Assembly (NCBI RefSeq): GCF_020181655.1 | Contig: NZ_CP084032.1 | Coordinates: 558,001 to 622,000, forward strand | Origin: Pectobacterium colocasium | GTDB taxonomy: Bacteria > Pseudomonadota > Gammaproteobacteria > Enterobacterales > Enterobacteriaceae | Reading direction: 5' to 3' | DNA length: 64,000 nucleotides | Notes under the pieces: generated by a model | What the model was told of the DNA's origin: nothing | Database searches by the model: none | Seen by the model: the letters and a program-made list of their open reading frames with translations, nothing else | Position numbers and translations under genes: made by a program | Shown here: positions 11,301-21,500 of the stretch, piece after piece | Numbering within the stretch: the first letter of the stretch is position 1 | How the letters are laid out: the number at the start of each line of letters is the position of its first letter

Positions 11301-14300
11301 ACCGTCCGGCGCTGGTTGCCTATGGCACGGTGAAAGCCGACAGCAGCACGCCGGAACCTGCCGCTGTCCTGATTGATGTCGCGAAGCACCTGCCGGAATA
11401 CATGGTGCCGTTCCGACTGATTCTGCTGGAAGACATGCCGCTGACGCCGAACGGCAAACTGGATACGAAACAGCTGCCGCCAGTGCTGGAAGCCAGCGAA
11501 GGCGACGGCGAAGCCGATAATCCGCTGGAAGCGGATGTACTGGCGATTTGGCGCAGCGTGCTGAATACGCCGCTGGGCGTTGAGGATGATTTCTTTCGCT
11601 TAGGCGGCGATTCCATCCTCAGTATCCAACTGACCACCCGCCTGCGCAGCGCGGGCTATGTCTGCACGGTGAAGGACGTTTTCGAAGCGAAGAGCGTGCG
11701 GCGTCTGTGCCGCGTGCTGGCGCAGAACAACCGCGACACAGGTATTGTGGCGGAGCAGGGCATGCTGGAAGGTGAGTTCGCGCTGCTGCCGATTCAGCGC
11801 TGGTTTATGGAACAACCGCTGGCACGTCCTGAGCACTGGAATCAGGCGGCGATGATTCAACTGCCTGACGTGGATACCGAATGCCTGACCACGATGTTGC
11901 AGGCGCTGATGGCACAACACGACGCGTTGCGTCTGGCCTGTGATGCCGATGGGCAGCGCTATCTGACGGAAGTGTCTTGCCCTGCGGTGTCGATGCTGGA
12001 TTATCGCCAGCTTGGCGACGACGGCCTGCAACAGGCGTTTACCGCGTTGCAGCGTGAATTCGACCCTGCGCAGGGAAGAACGATGGCCTGTGCGCTGGTG
12101 CGTCACCATCCGCAGGCGGACACCGCCTTGTTCCTTGCTTTCCACCATCTGGTGATTGATGCCGTGTCCTGGCGCATTCTGGTTGATGACCTGGAACGGC
12201 TGTACCTCGGTGAACCGCTGTCGCCGAAAACGTCGAGCTATCGCCAGTGGGGCACGGCGCTGCACCACTACGCTACGCAACATGCAGAACAGTTAGCGTA
12301 CTGGCAGGCGCAGGAAGACGGGGGTGATCAGACGGCGCTACTGGCGGCGAAAGATCCGCAAGGCCATGCCAGTGCGGCGATGCTGACGCTGGATGCCGAA
12401 ACCACCGGCCAACTGGTGAGCGAGGCCAACCGCGCCTTTAATACCGACGTCAGCGATCTGCTGCTGGTAGCGCTGACCCGCACACTAAGCGAGCTTGGCT
12501 GGGGTGACAACGCACGCATCATGCTGGAAGGGCATGGTCGCGAAGCGATTGATCCGACACTGGATGTCAGTCGTACGGTCGGGTGGTTTACCAGCACCTA
12601 TCCGGTGTGCCTGCAAGATAAACCTGACTGGGCTTCCCTGATTAAATCCAGCAAGGAACAGCTGCGTCAGGTGCCGGATAAAGGCGTCGGGTTTAATCCG
12701 CTGCGCTACCATCACCCGCAGGGCGGTTCGCTGACGCTGTCGCCGATTGTGTTCAACTATCTCGGGCTGTCGGTTCAGGCGGCTGGCGTGTGGCGTCCGG
12801 TGGATGTCGCGCCGGGAAGCTGCGTTGCGCCGGAGAATAAACCGGCGGAGATTATCAGTCTTCACGGTGGTATTACGGGCGGACAGCTAACGCTGCGTCA
12901 GGTGGGTTGCCTTAACCAGCGTGACAGCGAACGCCTGATGGCGCGGTTCACTGAAAATCTGCGGGAGCTGACAGCAGCCTGTCTGGACCAGCTGAGCCGC
13001 GGCACTGTCTTTACTCCCAGCGACTTTCCGGCGGTGACGCTCAGCCAGACGCAGCTCGATAGCCTGTCGCAGCGTTATGACATCGACACGCTGTTGCCGC
13101 TGCCATCGCTCCAGCAGTCGATGCTGTATCACCGCCTGCGCTGTCCGCAGGACGATGCCTATCATCTGCAAACGCCGGTTCGCTATGCACAGGCGCTGGA
13201 CGTGGAAGGCTATCGTCAGGCCTGGCAGCGTCAGATTCAGCGGTTCCCGGCACTGCGTGCCGCGTTGGAAAGCGAATGTACCAGCGTGCAGGTAATTGTG
13301 AAGCAGGCAGAATTGCCTTTCTACTATCAGGATGTCGCGCAGGAGGCCGATCCACAGGCGGTCATTGAACGCTATCGCCAGCAGGATTTACGCACCGGAT
13401 TTGATTTGTCACAGCCGCCGCTGTTGCGCATTGCCTGTTTCCGCGTGGGTGAACAGGATTATCGGGTACTGCTGAGCTGTCACCACAGCATCATTGATGG
13501 CTGGAGCGGCCCACAGCTGCTGGGCGCGGTACACCGTGACTATCAACTGCTGATGAACGGGCAAGCATTAATACACGGTGAAGCGCCAGCGATTCAGGTG
13601 GATCGCGCCTATGTGGATTATGCACTGCATGCCGTGGCGCAGCAGCCTGCCGTCGAGGCTTTCTGGCAGCAGCGTCAGCCGCTGCTGGCGCAGACGAACG
13701 ACGTGGCGATGCTGTTTGCGGCGACGGGGAAACGCGCCGATCTCAGCCAGCATCTGACGCAGGTTGAACCGCAGGTCACCGGTGTGAGCCTGAATGAACA
13801 GGATCAGGCGACGCTAACCGCCTTTGCCCGTGAAGTGGGCGTTACGCACAGCATTATCGCGCAATATGCCTGGCACCGGCTGCTGGCGCGCTCGACTGGC
13901 GATGCAGTCAGCATTGTCGGCAACGTGCTGTCAGGCAGGGAAAGTCCGGTGGAGGGCGTGGCGAGCAGCGTGGGTCTGTATATCAACAGCCTGCCGCTGG
14001 CGCTGAGCTGGCAGCAGCCGGTATCGCTACAACAGCATCTGGTGCAGTTGCAGAATGAGCTGATGGCGATGAATCAGCATGCCACGCAGTCGCTGATTGC
14101 CCTGACAGCCGGACGTCCGCGTCTGTTTAATAGCCTGTTCGTTTATGAAAACTACCCTGTTAATGAAAATCGGCCCGGAGCAAAGGAGGAGCAAGGTGAA
14201 CGTGCTGACGACCCGCATCGGCTATCTCCCGAGTTTTCAGCCGCCTATGAAAAAGTCGAGATGCCGCTGAATCTGGTGGTGCGTGAGCAGGCGGGCTGCA

Positions 14301-14752
14301 TGCTGCTGCGCTTCGAGTTTGACGCCGATGTGCTGGACAGTGCGCAGGCACGTCGGGTGCTGATGCGCTGGCATGATGAAGTGGTGGCGCTGGTGAATAG
14401 CGCGCCGCCGCAGCCCGCCGAAATTATCGGACATCATAAGGTGCTGGATACGTCGATGAGGCAGGCTGCCATGCTGGATAGCCGCGCTGGCTCGCCTGAC
14501 ACACCGTCAGCCCAGTCGTTGTTACGCGTGTGGGCGCAGACGCTGAAACGCAGTGAATCCGGCCTCTGGTCGCAGACGCTGTGTGAAAGCGGTGTTGATT
14601 CGCTCCAGCGTATTGCGCTGGCACAGGCATTGAGCCGCGCATTAGCGCAGCCGGTGAGTGTGGCGCTCTTGCAGCGTTACCCGTCACCGCAGGCACTGAG
14701 CGGATATCTGGCACAGTCGAGGGTGACCGCCAATGAGGAAACGCTGTCATGA
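8399..14752 (+). CDS. NRPS: docking-C-A-T-E-C-T
   Basis: A 2117-residue synthetase. Residues 1-55 (LLKQLERQGVRLALNAQGQL) resemble a TubC-type N-terminal docking domain, suggesting handover from another subunit. Then come a condensation domain (about 75-510, QHHIISDGWS), an adenylation domain (about 530-1010, YTSGSTGLPKGVM), a thiolation domain (FFRLGGDSIL, Ser near 1070), an epimerization domain (about 1125-1560, HHLVIDAVSW), a second condensation domain (about 1570-2010, CHHSIIDGWSG) and a final thiolation domain (CESGVDSLQRI, Ser near 2066). The adenylation code reads roughly D-A-M-I-G-G-M-V-T-K, which I do not recognise. Epimerization implies a D-residue. The last carrier has no adenylation domain in this protein; the next gene probably loads it. 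No thioesterase is seen. Confidence 0.92.
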   Translation: MKDIVTLLKQLERQGVRLALNAQGQLISQSSKDAITPEIGRTIKENKDAIVRCLTAQQAFERPITPQNATSGPLSSSQSGLWFIEQYEEQSHLYNMPVYFRLTGTLDVAALEFAFDALAQRHASLRTRFVVNEHGKGEQRIDAYQPFVIQHDDFSSLPEDEREGRLQQQVKAEISRPFDLTAGDLTRVRLVKMSERVHVLMITQHHIISDGWSVKNMFADFKPAFLACQNRQPYPVEPTQLNYIDYAHWFNSASFLDYHNEFKPFWVERLTGIPEVHSLPLDKPRPAHQNSGGEVIFSAINNDLWDKFKRLCQRYNTSNFIGLHAVFSLLLARISGEKDIVIGSPLAYRERPDIEDVVGFFVNTIVLRTQLQDSQRFVDYLQYCREQDLSAFDHQLYRFEALSEAIGSDRTTAINPIFQVMLVYQAKVDFNDLIPGCDAEEETSPVLPAKTDISVKVTELMGEVRLDWLFATALFERQTIQYYADRFIRLIEAVVEAPETDVWHLPLMEADRFAAVLAESQQLPRSYPQPQLTVTDVIEAIAQRDPQQLAIAFDGEQRTDTLTYAELNRQSNQLAHWLHRQGLGEQSLVGVLAKRDRYFVIALLAVWKAGAAYVPLDPDYPPERLRHIITDANLAVILGGDGQQLAQWSAEQCIDLTDPAIVAQWHDLSGDEPPAIPRHAQQLAQVIYTSGSTGLPKGVMIEHGSLINLLDDHRDRIAFTSQSTMFNCMSLSFDAGNMTTLLPLSSGGTLAFGEPNDRAIVHAEQAGATHLILPTALMSILDPKQVNGIQAIGMGGEACPNAVVENWADKVALYNMYGPTECTVTALSTRLRKGQPVTIGQPIAHIQALILDAAGQLCPAGVPGELCLAGLGLARGYLNQPQMTASRFEHITLNDVNHTGQGTATLRIYRTGDKARLLNNGDYEYCGRIDEQIKLRGYRIEPGEIEAQLAAVCPSLKQVKVIVAQVGNRPALVAYGTVKADSSTPEPAAVLIDVAKHLPEYMVPFRLILLEDMPLTPNGKLDTKQLPPVLEASEGDGEADNPLEADVLAIWRSVLNTPLGVEDDFFRLGGDSILSIQLTTRLRSAGYVCTVKDVFEAKSVRRLCRVLAQNNRDTGIVAEQGMLEGEFALLPIQRWFMEQPLARPEHWNQAAMIQLPDVDTECLTTMLQALMAQHDALRLACDADGQRYLTEVSCPAVSMLDYRQLGDDGLQQAFTALQREFDPAQGRTMACALVRHHPQADTALFLAFHHLVIDAVSWRILVDDLERLYLGEPLSPKTSSYRQWGTALHHYATQHAEQLAYWQAQEDGGDQTALLAAKDPQGHASAAMLTLDAETTGQLVSEANRAFNTDVSDLLLVALTRTLSELGWGDNARIMLEGHGREAIDPTLDVSRTVGWFTSTYPVCLQDKPDWASLIKSSKEQLRQVPDKGVGFNPLRYHHPQGGSLTLSPIVFNYLGLSVQAAGVWRPVDVAPGSCVAPENKPAEIISLHGGITGGQLTLRQVGCLNQRDSERLMARFTENLRELTAACLDQLSRGTVFTPSDFPAVTLSQTQLDSLSQRYDIDTLLPLPSLQQSMLYHRLRCPQDDAYHLQTPVRYAQALDVEGYRQAWQRQIQRFPALRAALESECTSVQVIVKQAELPFYYQDVAQEADPQAVIERYRQQDLRTGFDLSQPPLLRIACFRVGEQDYRVLLSCHHSIIDGWSGPQLLGAVHRDYQLLMNGQALIHGEAPAIQVDRAYVDYALHAVAQQPAVEAFWQQRQPLLAQTNDVAMLFAATGKRADLSQHLTQVEPQVTGVSLNEQDQATLTAFAREVGVTHSIIAQYAWHRLLARSTGDAVSIVGNVLSGRESPVEGVASSVGLYINSLPLALSWQQPVSLQQHLVQLQNELMAMNQHATQSLIALTAGRPRLFNSLFVYENYPVNENRPGAKEEQGERADDPHRLSPEFSAAYEKVEMPLNLVVREQAGCMLLRFEFDADVLDSAQARRVLMRWHDEVVALVNSAPPQPAEIIGHHKVLDTSMRQAAMLDSRAGSPDTPSAQSLLRVWAQTLKRSESGLWSQTLCESGVDSLQRIALAQALSRALAQPVSVALLQRYPSPQALSGYLAQSRVTANEETLS

Positions 14753-16863
14753 CAGGGAATGATGAAGCAGTGGAGAACCCGATGGCGGATATCCAACAGC
14801 CCACGGCCTTCGGGCAGCGGGTAGGTGCCGCGCATGGTGAACAGCGCCACGGCAGTGAGCTGCCCCGACAATATCCTACGTCGCTGGTGAGTGCGGCATG
14901 GAGCTGGCTGCTGTACAAATACAGCGGTGAAGAGCAGGTGTGTGCTGCGCTCGTCACGTGCGATCTTCCTGACCACGTAAGACCGCTGATCGCGCATTTT
15001 CACCAGCGCGATCGTCTTGTGAGCGAGTGGATCGCAGCAGTGGGATCGTCGTGCGATCCGCAGTCTGCGCCAGAGATTCCGGCAGCCGACACGCAGCATG
15101 CGCTGTTTAGCAGCCTGCTGATCGTGGGGGAAATGGCATCGTTACCTGTGGTTGTACAAAAAGCGGCGCAAAGCGTGGCGCTGATCGTACAGGTTCAGAA
15201 CGATCGATTGATTCTGACGGCACCTGACGGGCAGTTTGATAACCATCAGCTACAGCGCATTGCCCGCCATCTTATTCAGCTACTCGATGGACTGCTGGCA
15301 CCGCGTTGGGAGCATCTGGCACAGATTCGCCTCAGTCCGCGGGTGGTGCCGCTACCGCACAGGGCGACGACGCCTGCTCTGCACGATGAGCTGTTGGCGC
15401 ATCTTACTCAGGAAGAACGTCAGGAGCGTGTGGCCATTCGCTTTCAGGAACGTGAAATCAGCTATCGGGAACTGTTGCAACGCGTTGCGCTGATTCAACA
15501 GGTGCTGGCTGCGCAGGGTATCACGGCTGGTCAGCGCGTGGGGCTGCATCTGAGCCGTCAGCCTGACACCGTGGCGGCGCTGCTGGCCTGCCTGTTTTCT
15601 CAGGTGGCGTTTGTGCCGCTGGAGCCGGATTTTCCGGGGGAACGCCTACAGGCGATTCAGCAGGAAGCGGCACTAGCCGCAGTCTTGCAGGACAGTTACA
15701 CCGGCGGTTCGCTGGCGTTTGACTGCCCGATCCTGAACCTCGGCGATTTACCGTATGCCGCCAGCGATGCCGCCGCGAGCGTACAGTTGGCACGGACGGA
15801 GGGCGCGGAAACGGCGGCCTACATGATGTTTACTTCCGGTTCGACGGGGAAACCAAAAGGCGTCGTGATTGGTCAGCGGGCACTGCAAACCTTTATTCAT
15901 GCCAGCACCGCGCGGCTGGATTTAACGCATCAAGCCAACTGGCTGCTGATTACTACGCTGGCGTTCGATATCTCCATGTTGGAAGTGTTTGCGCCGCTGT
16001 GGGTCGGCGGCGTGTTGCACCTGACCACGCATGAGGAATACAAAGATCCACAGGCGGTCGCGGCGTATTTGCAGGCTCGACCGAACATCAATGTCTTGCA
16101 GGCCACGCCCGCGTTTTGGCGCATGATGTTTAAAGCCGGTTGGCAGGGTAAACCCGATCTGGTGGCGCTGTGCGGCGGTGAAGCGCTGGATCTGCGGCTG
16201 GCGCAGCGTCTGGTCAGCCGTTGCAGGACGCTATGGAATTGCTATGGGCCAACCGAAGCGACGATCTGGTCGCAGATGGCACAGATCGATAGCACAGCGT
16301 TAGAGAATCAGCATACGGTTGCACTGGGTAACACGCTGGCGGGCTATCAGCACCTGGTGATCGATGACGATCGCCATCCACTGGTGGAAGGAATGGTCGG
16401 CGAACTGTGCATTCTCGGTGAGGCGCTGAGCGGCGGGTACTGGCAGCGTGACGATCTGACTCAGGATCGTTTTATTCAGCAGGTGGAATCCAGACAGCGC
16501 ATGTATCGCACAGGGGATAAAGTCCGGCTGCTGGCGGACGATCGTTATCAGTATCTTGGCCGCTTCGACGATCAGGTAAAATTACGGGGATTTCGCATCG
16601 AGTTAGGGGAGATCGAGGCGCAGTTGAAACAGATCGAGCAGGTGCAGGATGCGGCCGTCAAACTTCAGGGAGAGGGAGATGAGGCGGTGCTGGTCGGCTA
16701 CGTGGAATATAAATCCGGTTCGGAGATGACCAAACTGGCGCTGCGCAAACAGCTGCATCAGTTCTTACCGGCGTACATGGTGCCGGGGCGTATTGTTGTG
16801 CTCGACAAGCTGCCGAAAACCGGCAGCGGTAAAGTCGATCGTAAACGCCTGACGGACGTCTGA
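14749..16863 (+). CDS. Stand-alone adenylation protein, predicted glycine, with degenerate C-like N-terminus
   Basis: A 704-residue protein whose residues from about 205 onward form a full adenylation domain: MMFTSGSTGKPKGVV, NCYGPTEATIW, YRTGDKVRL, and a C-terminal KTGSGKVDRKRL. No thiolation domain follows. The specificity residues read by eye as D-I-L-Q-L-G-C-I-W-K, nine of ten matching the well-known glycine code. Residues about 1-190 have no HHxxxDG and look like a remnant or C-terminal lobe of a condensation domain. The ATG overlaps the preceding stop. The simplest model is loading of glycine in trans onto the last carrier of the preceding protein. Confidence 0.85.
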   Translation: MTGNDEAVENPMADIQQPTAFGQRVGAAHGEQRHGSELPRQYPTSLVSAAWSWLLYKYSGEEQVCAALVTCDLPDHVRPLIAHFHQRDRLVSEWIAAVGSSCDPQSAPEIPAADTQHALFSSLLIVGEMASLPVVVQKAAQSVALIVQVQNDRLILTAPDGQFDNHQLQRIARHLIQLLDGLLAPRWEHLAQIRLSPRVVPLPHRATTPALHDELLAHLTQEERQERVAIRFQEREISYRELLQRVALIQQVLAAQGITAGQRVGLHLSRQPDTVAALLACLFSQVAFVPLEPDFPGERLQAIQQEAALAAVLQDSYTGGSLAFDCPILNLGDLPYAASDAAASVQLARTEGAETAAYMMFTSGSTGKPKGVVIGQRALQTFIHASTARLDLTHQANWLLITTLAFDISMLEVFAPLWVGGVLHLTTHEEYKDPQAVAAYLQARPNINVLQATPAFWRMMFKAGWQGKPDLVALCGGEALDLRLAQRLVSRCRTLWNCYGPTEATIWSQMAQIDSTALENQHTVALGNTLAGYQHLVIDDDRHPLVEGMVGELCILGEALSGGYWQRDDLTQDRFIQQVESRQRMYRTGDKVRLLADDRYQYLGRFDDQVKLRGFRIELGEIEAQLKQIEQVQDAAVKLQGEGDEAVLVGYVEYKSGSEMTKLALRKQLHQFLPAYMVPGRIVVLDKLPKTGSGKVDRKRLTDV

Positions 16864-16866
16864 AAA

Positions 16867-16895
16867 GTGAGAGGGCAGCGCCGCTGCCCTCTCAC
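16867..16895. terminator. Strong hairpin between convergent genes
   Basis: A perfect inverted repeat with 14-bp arms and a one-base centre, beginning gtgagagggcagcg. It sits just after the NRPS operon and 44 bp before the end of the convergent TolC-like gene. There is no clear T-run on either side, so it is probably a bidirectional transcript end rather than a textbook intrinsic terminator. Confidence 0.6.
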
Positions 16896-16938
16896 TATCG
16901 TGTAACAATGGCATTCTCAGGTACGGCAATGTTATGTA

Positions 16939-18501
16939 TCAGAAAGATTGCAACTTATTGATTTTTCCCTGTTGCCAGTTGCCTTCAGCTTGGCGTAGAG
17001 ACTGACTAATATCCGCAAGATTACTGGACGGCAGCGTTTTTGGCAGCAAATCCAGTCCGATCGTCGAGAGGATTTGTCCGTAGGTATTGCGTAGCTCTGC
17101 ATAGGCCAGGTCCTGACGCAAACTGGCGTTGAGGGCATTGAGTTCACCTTGAATCAACTGCAATTCACCAATGCTGTTGGCCTTGTAGCGGTTTCTCAGT
17201 TGTTCGACGATTTGGGTGTCGAGATCGCGCAATTCCGCACTGGTCTTGTACTGCCGCTGCGCCTCATTGAAGTTGGCTCGGGCGATGTACAACTGCGCCA
17301 TAATCGCCAGTGACATCGCCTGACGCTGTACTTCCGATACGGATTCATTAGCCTGCGCCGTTTTGTATGCTGCCGGCCCCGAGATAAGGTTAAAAAGATT
17401 CCAGGTCACCTTCACCCCAACATCTGCCCAACTCTGATTCGTGATGAAGGAGTTGCTGTCGTAGTGGCCTCCTGCGCTAATTTCTAGCCCTGGCAGCATA
17501 CGCAGTAGTGATTTGCGCGTTTCTGCTGCACGGATGCGTGTTTGGTAATCCTGTTCTCTCAGCTCGGGACGGTTGAGCAGTGCACTCTGTTCTAGCGTTT
17601 TGATATCCACATTCAACTGTGGCACCGCCATATCATGACTATCTGGTAATGCCAGCGTATACGATGTGTCTAATGGCAGATTCATCAGGGTCGCCAGTTC
17701 AGTTTTCGCTAACGACAAGGCACGTCGTTGCTCTTCTAGCTGACGGGTGGCATCAATAAGTGCGCGACGATAGCTGAGAGCCTCAACAGGATCGCCAATC
17801 CGCTGTGTGCTCATGTTCTCGCTAGCCTCACGCGCCTGATTGACGCGAGCAATCAGACCATCAATGCGGCCAAGTAAACGTTCTGCCGTAACTGCACGCC
17901 AGTATGCTGAGCGCACATCCTGAAGGATGGTATGAACGACCTTACGTTTACGTTCGTCGGCTATCCAGCGTTGGTCAGCCCTTTGTTTCGCGCCGACGTA
18001 GCTGACGCCGAAATCGAGTACGTTCCATACCATCGTCAGGTCGGCTACGTCACGATTACGATCCAGCGATGTCGAAGGGGCTAATGATTGTGCGCCAGTC
18101 GCAATATTTGTACTGCTGGAGGCACTGGTATTGCTACGTCCGACGTAGCCTGCTGACATCGCGACTTGAGGCAGCATGTCGTAGCGTGCAAGTTCCAACT
18201 GCTGTTGTGATAGCGCTTGTTCCATCACACGGAGACGTGCTTCCAGGTTGTACTTGAGCGCTCTTGCCATCGCATCGTAAAGCGTAATGGACGTCGTAAC
18301 GGGCTCTTGCTCGCTGAACATGGCGCTTCTATCCTGCTGGATACGCTGTTCACTTTGCTCTTTTGATATAGGTTGGCTGGTAACGGCACAACCGCTCACG
18401 GCCATCATGACAAGACTGAGGCTGAAAAACTTCCGACCCTTTGACACTATTCCGCCCTTTATCTTGTCCGTATTTGTTGTTTTCATGGTTGTTATTCTCA
18501 T
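16939..18501 (-). CDS. TolC-family outer-membrane efflux lipoprotein
   Basis: A 520-residue outer membrane factor. The N-terminus has a hydrophobic stretch FSLSLVMMAVSGCAV ending in a lipobox-like SGC, so it is probably a lipoprotein. The rest is made of long amphipathic helices with the internal duplication typical of TolC-type channels (for example NRPELREQDYQTRIRAAE and ERLLGRIDGLIARVNQ). The start overlaps the stop of the adhesin gene by four bases; ATG at 18486 is an alternative start. In this operon it should supply the outer-membrane channel for export, working with the HlyD-type adaptors encoded upstream. Confidence 0.88.
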   Translation of the reverse strand: MRITTMKTTNTDKIKGGIVSKGRKFFSLSLVMMAVSGCAVTSQPISKEQSEQRIQQDRSAMFSEQEPVTTSITLYDAMARALKYNLEARLRVMEQALSQQQLELARYDMLPQVAMSAGYVGRSNTSASSSTNIATGAQSLAPSTSLDRNRDVADLTMVWNVLDFGVSYVGAKQRADQRWIADERKRKVVHTILQDVRSAYWRAVTAERLLGRIDGLIARVNQAREASENMSTQRIGDPVEALSYRRALIDATRQLEEQRRALSLAKTELATLMNLPLDTSYTLALPDSHDMAVPQLNVDIKTLEQSALLNRPELREQDYQTRIRAAETRKSLLRMLPGLEISAGGHYDSNSFITNQSWADVGVKVTWNLFNLISGPAAYKTAQANESVSEVQRQAMSLAIMAQLYIARANFNEAQRQYKTSAELRDLDTQIVEQLRNRYKANSIGELQLIQGELNALNASLRQDLAYAELRNTYGQILSTIGLDLLPKTLPSSNLADISQSLRQAEGNWQQGKINKLQSF

Positions 18502-21500
18502 GAACGTTCTGCCCCAAAACTGTGTTTATCCATGTCAATCAACGCCTGTTCGATTGCCGCCAGCCGTTGTAATTTTGCATCACCAATGTGCTGTAATTGC
18601 CGCTCCAGATCGGGAATGAATTGACCCGCGGTGACTCCCGGCGGTGAGGTTAGCCGTGTACTTTGGGCATCACCAACATTAACCCCCTTCCAACTGCCGC
18701 TGGAGAAGACCTCCATGGGGGTGATTGAAGGCAGATTGATCCCCGAGAACAAGCCGGACAAGGCTGATGTCCCGCCTAACGCCCCACCTGAATTAAAGCT
18801 GGGGAATGACCCGAGCGAACTGTCAAAATGGTTGGTATCGCCGACGTAATTACCTTGCGCAAAGGTACCGGCTATCTGGCCGACCGGCATGATGCCAGCT
18901 TGTGGTTGACGTTGCGAAGCGTGGAAAATAGTCGATGTTATCGTCGCCGTATTGGCGACTTGGCTGCTGCCGACAGTGCCAAGCGAGGAAGAAGAAAATA
19001 TTGCCCCGAGCGTGACGGACGAATCTTGTGACTCTCCCTGCGTAGAGATGATCAGATTGGTCTGTGGCCTGCTTGTGGATAAGGATGTGCTGTTACCCAG
19101 CCTGAATTCAGGATCTCCACCATCTACTTCTGCTGGGACGCTGATAATCGACAATGTGAATGTCGTGTTCACTGACGTGCTGCTGCTGTCGGTGGCGGTA
19201 ACACGGATCGACAGGTTACCGACATCGGCATTGCCCGGCGTGCCGGAGAAGGTGCCGGTGGCGGGGTTAAAGGTCAGCCAGGCAGGCAGCGCGGAGCCGT
19301 CGGCCAGCGTGGCGCTGAGCGTCAGAGTGTCGCCCGCATCTGGATCGGTAAAGAGCCCCGGTGGCAGGGTGAGGTTCAGGCTGCCACCCTGTGCAATCGT
19401 CTGTGGTGGAATGGTGCCGGAGACCACGGGTGCGTCGTTGACGTTGGTAACCGTCAGGCCAAAGGTGGTGCTGACGGAGGCGTTGCTGCCGTCGGTGGCA
19501 GTCACGCGGATCGACAGGTTACCGACATCGGCATTGCCCGGCGTGCCGGAGAAGGTGCCGGTGGCGGCGTTAAAGGTCAGCCAGGCAGGCAGCGCCGAGC
19601 CATCGGCCAGCGTGGCGCTGAGCGTCAGGGTGTCGCCGATATCGGGATCGGTAAAGAGTCCCGGCGGCAGGGTGAGGTTCAGGCCGCCGCCCTGTGCAAT
19701 CGTCTGTGGCGGAACGGTGCCGGAAACCACGGGCGCGTCGTTGACGTTGGTGACCGTCAGGCCAAAGGTAGTGCTGACGGAGGCGTTGCTGCCATCGGTA
19801 GCAGTCACGCGGATCGACAGGTTACCGACATCGGCATTGCCCGGCGTGCCGGAGAAGGTGCCGGTGGCGGCGTTAAAGGTCAGCCAGGCAGGCAGCGACG
19901 AGCCATCGGCCAGCGTGGCGCTGAGCGTCAGGGAGTCGCCCGCATCCGGATCGGTAAAGAGTCCCGGTGGCAGGGTGAGGTTCAGGCTGCCGCCCTGTGC
20001 AATCGTCTGTGGCGGAACGGTGCCGGAGACCACGGGCGCGTCGTTGACGTTGGTGACCGTCAGGCCAAAGGTAGTGCTGACGGAGGCGTTGCTGCCATCG
20101 GTAGCAGTCACGCGGATCGACAGGTTACCGACATCGGCATTGCCCGGCGTGCCGGAGAAGGTGCCGGTGGCGGCGTTAAAGGTCAGCCAGGCAGGCAGCG
20201 ACGAGCCATCGGCCAGCGTGGCGCTGAGCGTCAGGGAGTCGCCCGCATCCGGATCGGTAAAGAGTCCCGGTGGCAGGGTGAGGTTCAGGCTGCCGCCCTG
20301 TGCAATCGTCTGTGACGGAACGGTGCCGGAGACCACGGGCGCGTCGTTGACGTTGGTAACGGTCAAGCCAAAAGTGGTGCTGACGGAGTCGTTGCTGCCG
20401 TCGGTGGCAGTCACGCGGATCGACAGGTTACCGACATCGGCATTGCCCGGCGTGCCGGAGAAGGTACCGGTGGCGGCGTTAAAGGTCAGCCAGGCAGGTA
20501 GCGCCGAGCCATCGGCCAGCGTGGCGCTGAGCGTCAGGGTGTCGCCGATATCGGGATCGGTAAAGGTGCCGGCCGGTACGATAAAGCTGAAGCTGCCGTC
20601 TTGTGCAATCGTCTGTGGTGGAATGGGGGTGGAAACCACAGGCGCGTCGTTGACGTTGGTAACGGTCAGGCCAAAAGTGGTGCTGACCGAGGCATTACTG
20701 CCGTCGGTGGCGGTGACGCGGATCGACAGGTTACCGACATCGGCATTGCCCGGCGTGCCAGAGAAGGTGCCGGTGGCGGGGTTAAAGGTCAGCCAGGCAG
20801 GCAGCGCCGAGCCGTCGGTCAGTGTGGCGCTGAGCGTCAGGGTGTCGCCCGCATCCGGATCGGTAAAGAGTCCCGGTGGCAGGGTGAGGTTCAGGCTGCC
20901 GCCCTGTGCAATCGTCTGTTGCGGAACGGTGCCGGAGACCACTGGCGCGTCGTTGACGTTGGTAACGGTCAGGCCAAAAGTGGTGCTGACCGAGGCATTA
21001 CTGCCGTCGGTGGCGGTGACGCGGATCGACAGGTTGCCCACATCGGCATTGCCCGGCGTGCCAGAGAAGGTGCTGGTGGCGGCGTTAAAGGTCAGCCATG
21101 CAGGCAGCGCGGAGCCGTTGGCCAGCGTGGCGCTGAGCGTCAGGGTGTCGCCGATATCGGGATCGGTAAAGGTGCCGGCCGGTACGATAAAGCTGAAGCT
21201 GCCGTCTTGTGCGATGCTCTGGTCGGTCACGGGGGTGGAAACGACCGGGGGAAGATTATTATTATTAATCGTCAGCCCGAATGTGGTACTGACTGATGCA
21301 TTACCGCTGTCGGTGGCGGTTACCCGGATGGTCAGGTTACCCACATCGTTACTTCCCGGTGTGCCGGAAAAGGTCCTGGTGGCGGGGTTAAAGGTCAGCC
21401 AGGCAGGCAGCGCCGAGCCGTTGGCCAACGTGGCACTCAGGATCAGGGTGTCGCCGCTGTCTACGTCAACAAACGTACCGGATGGCACGGTGAAACTGAA

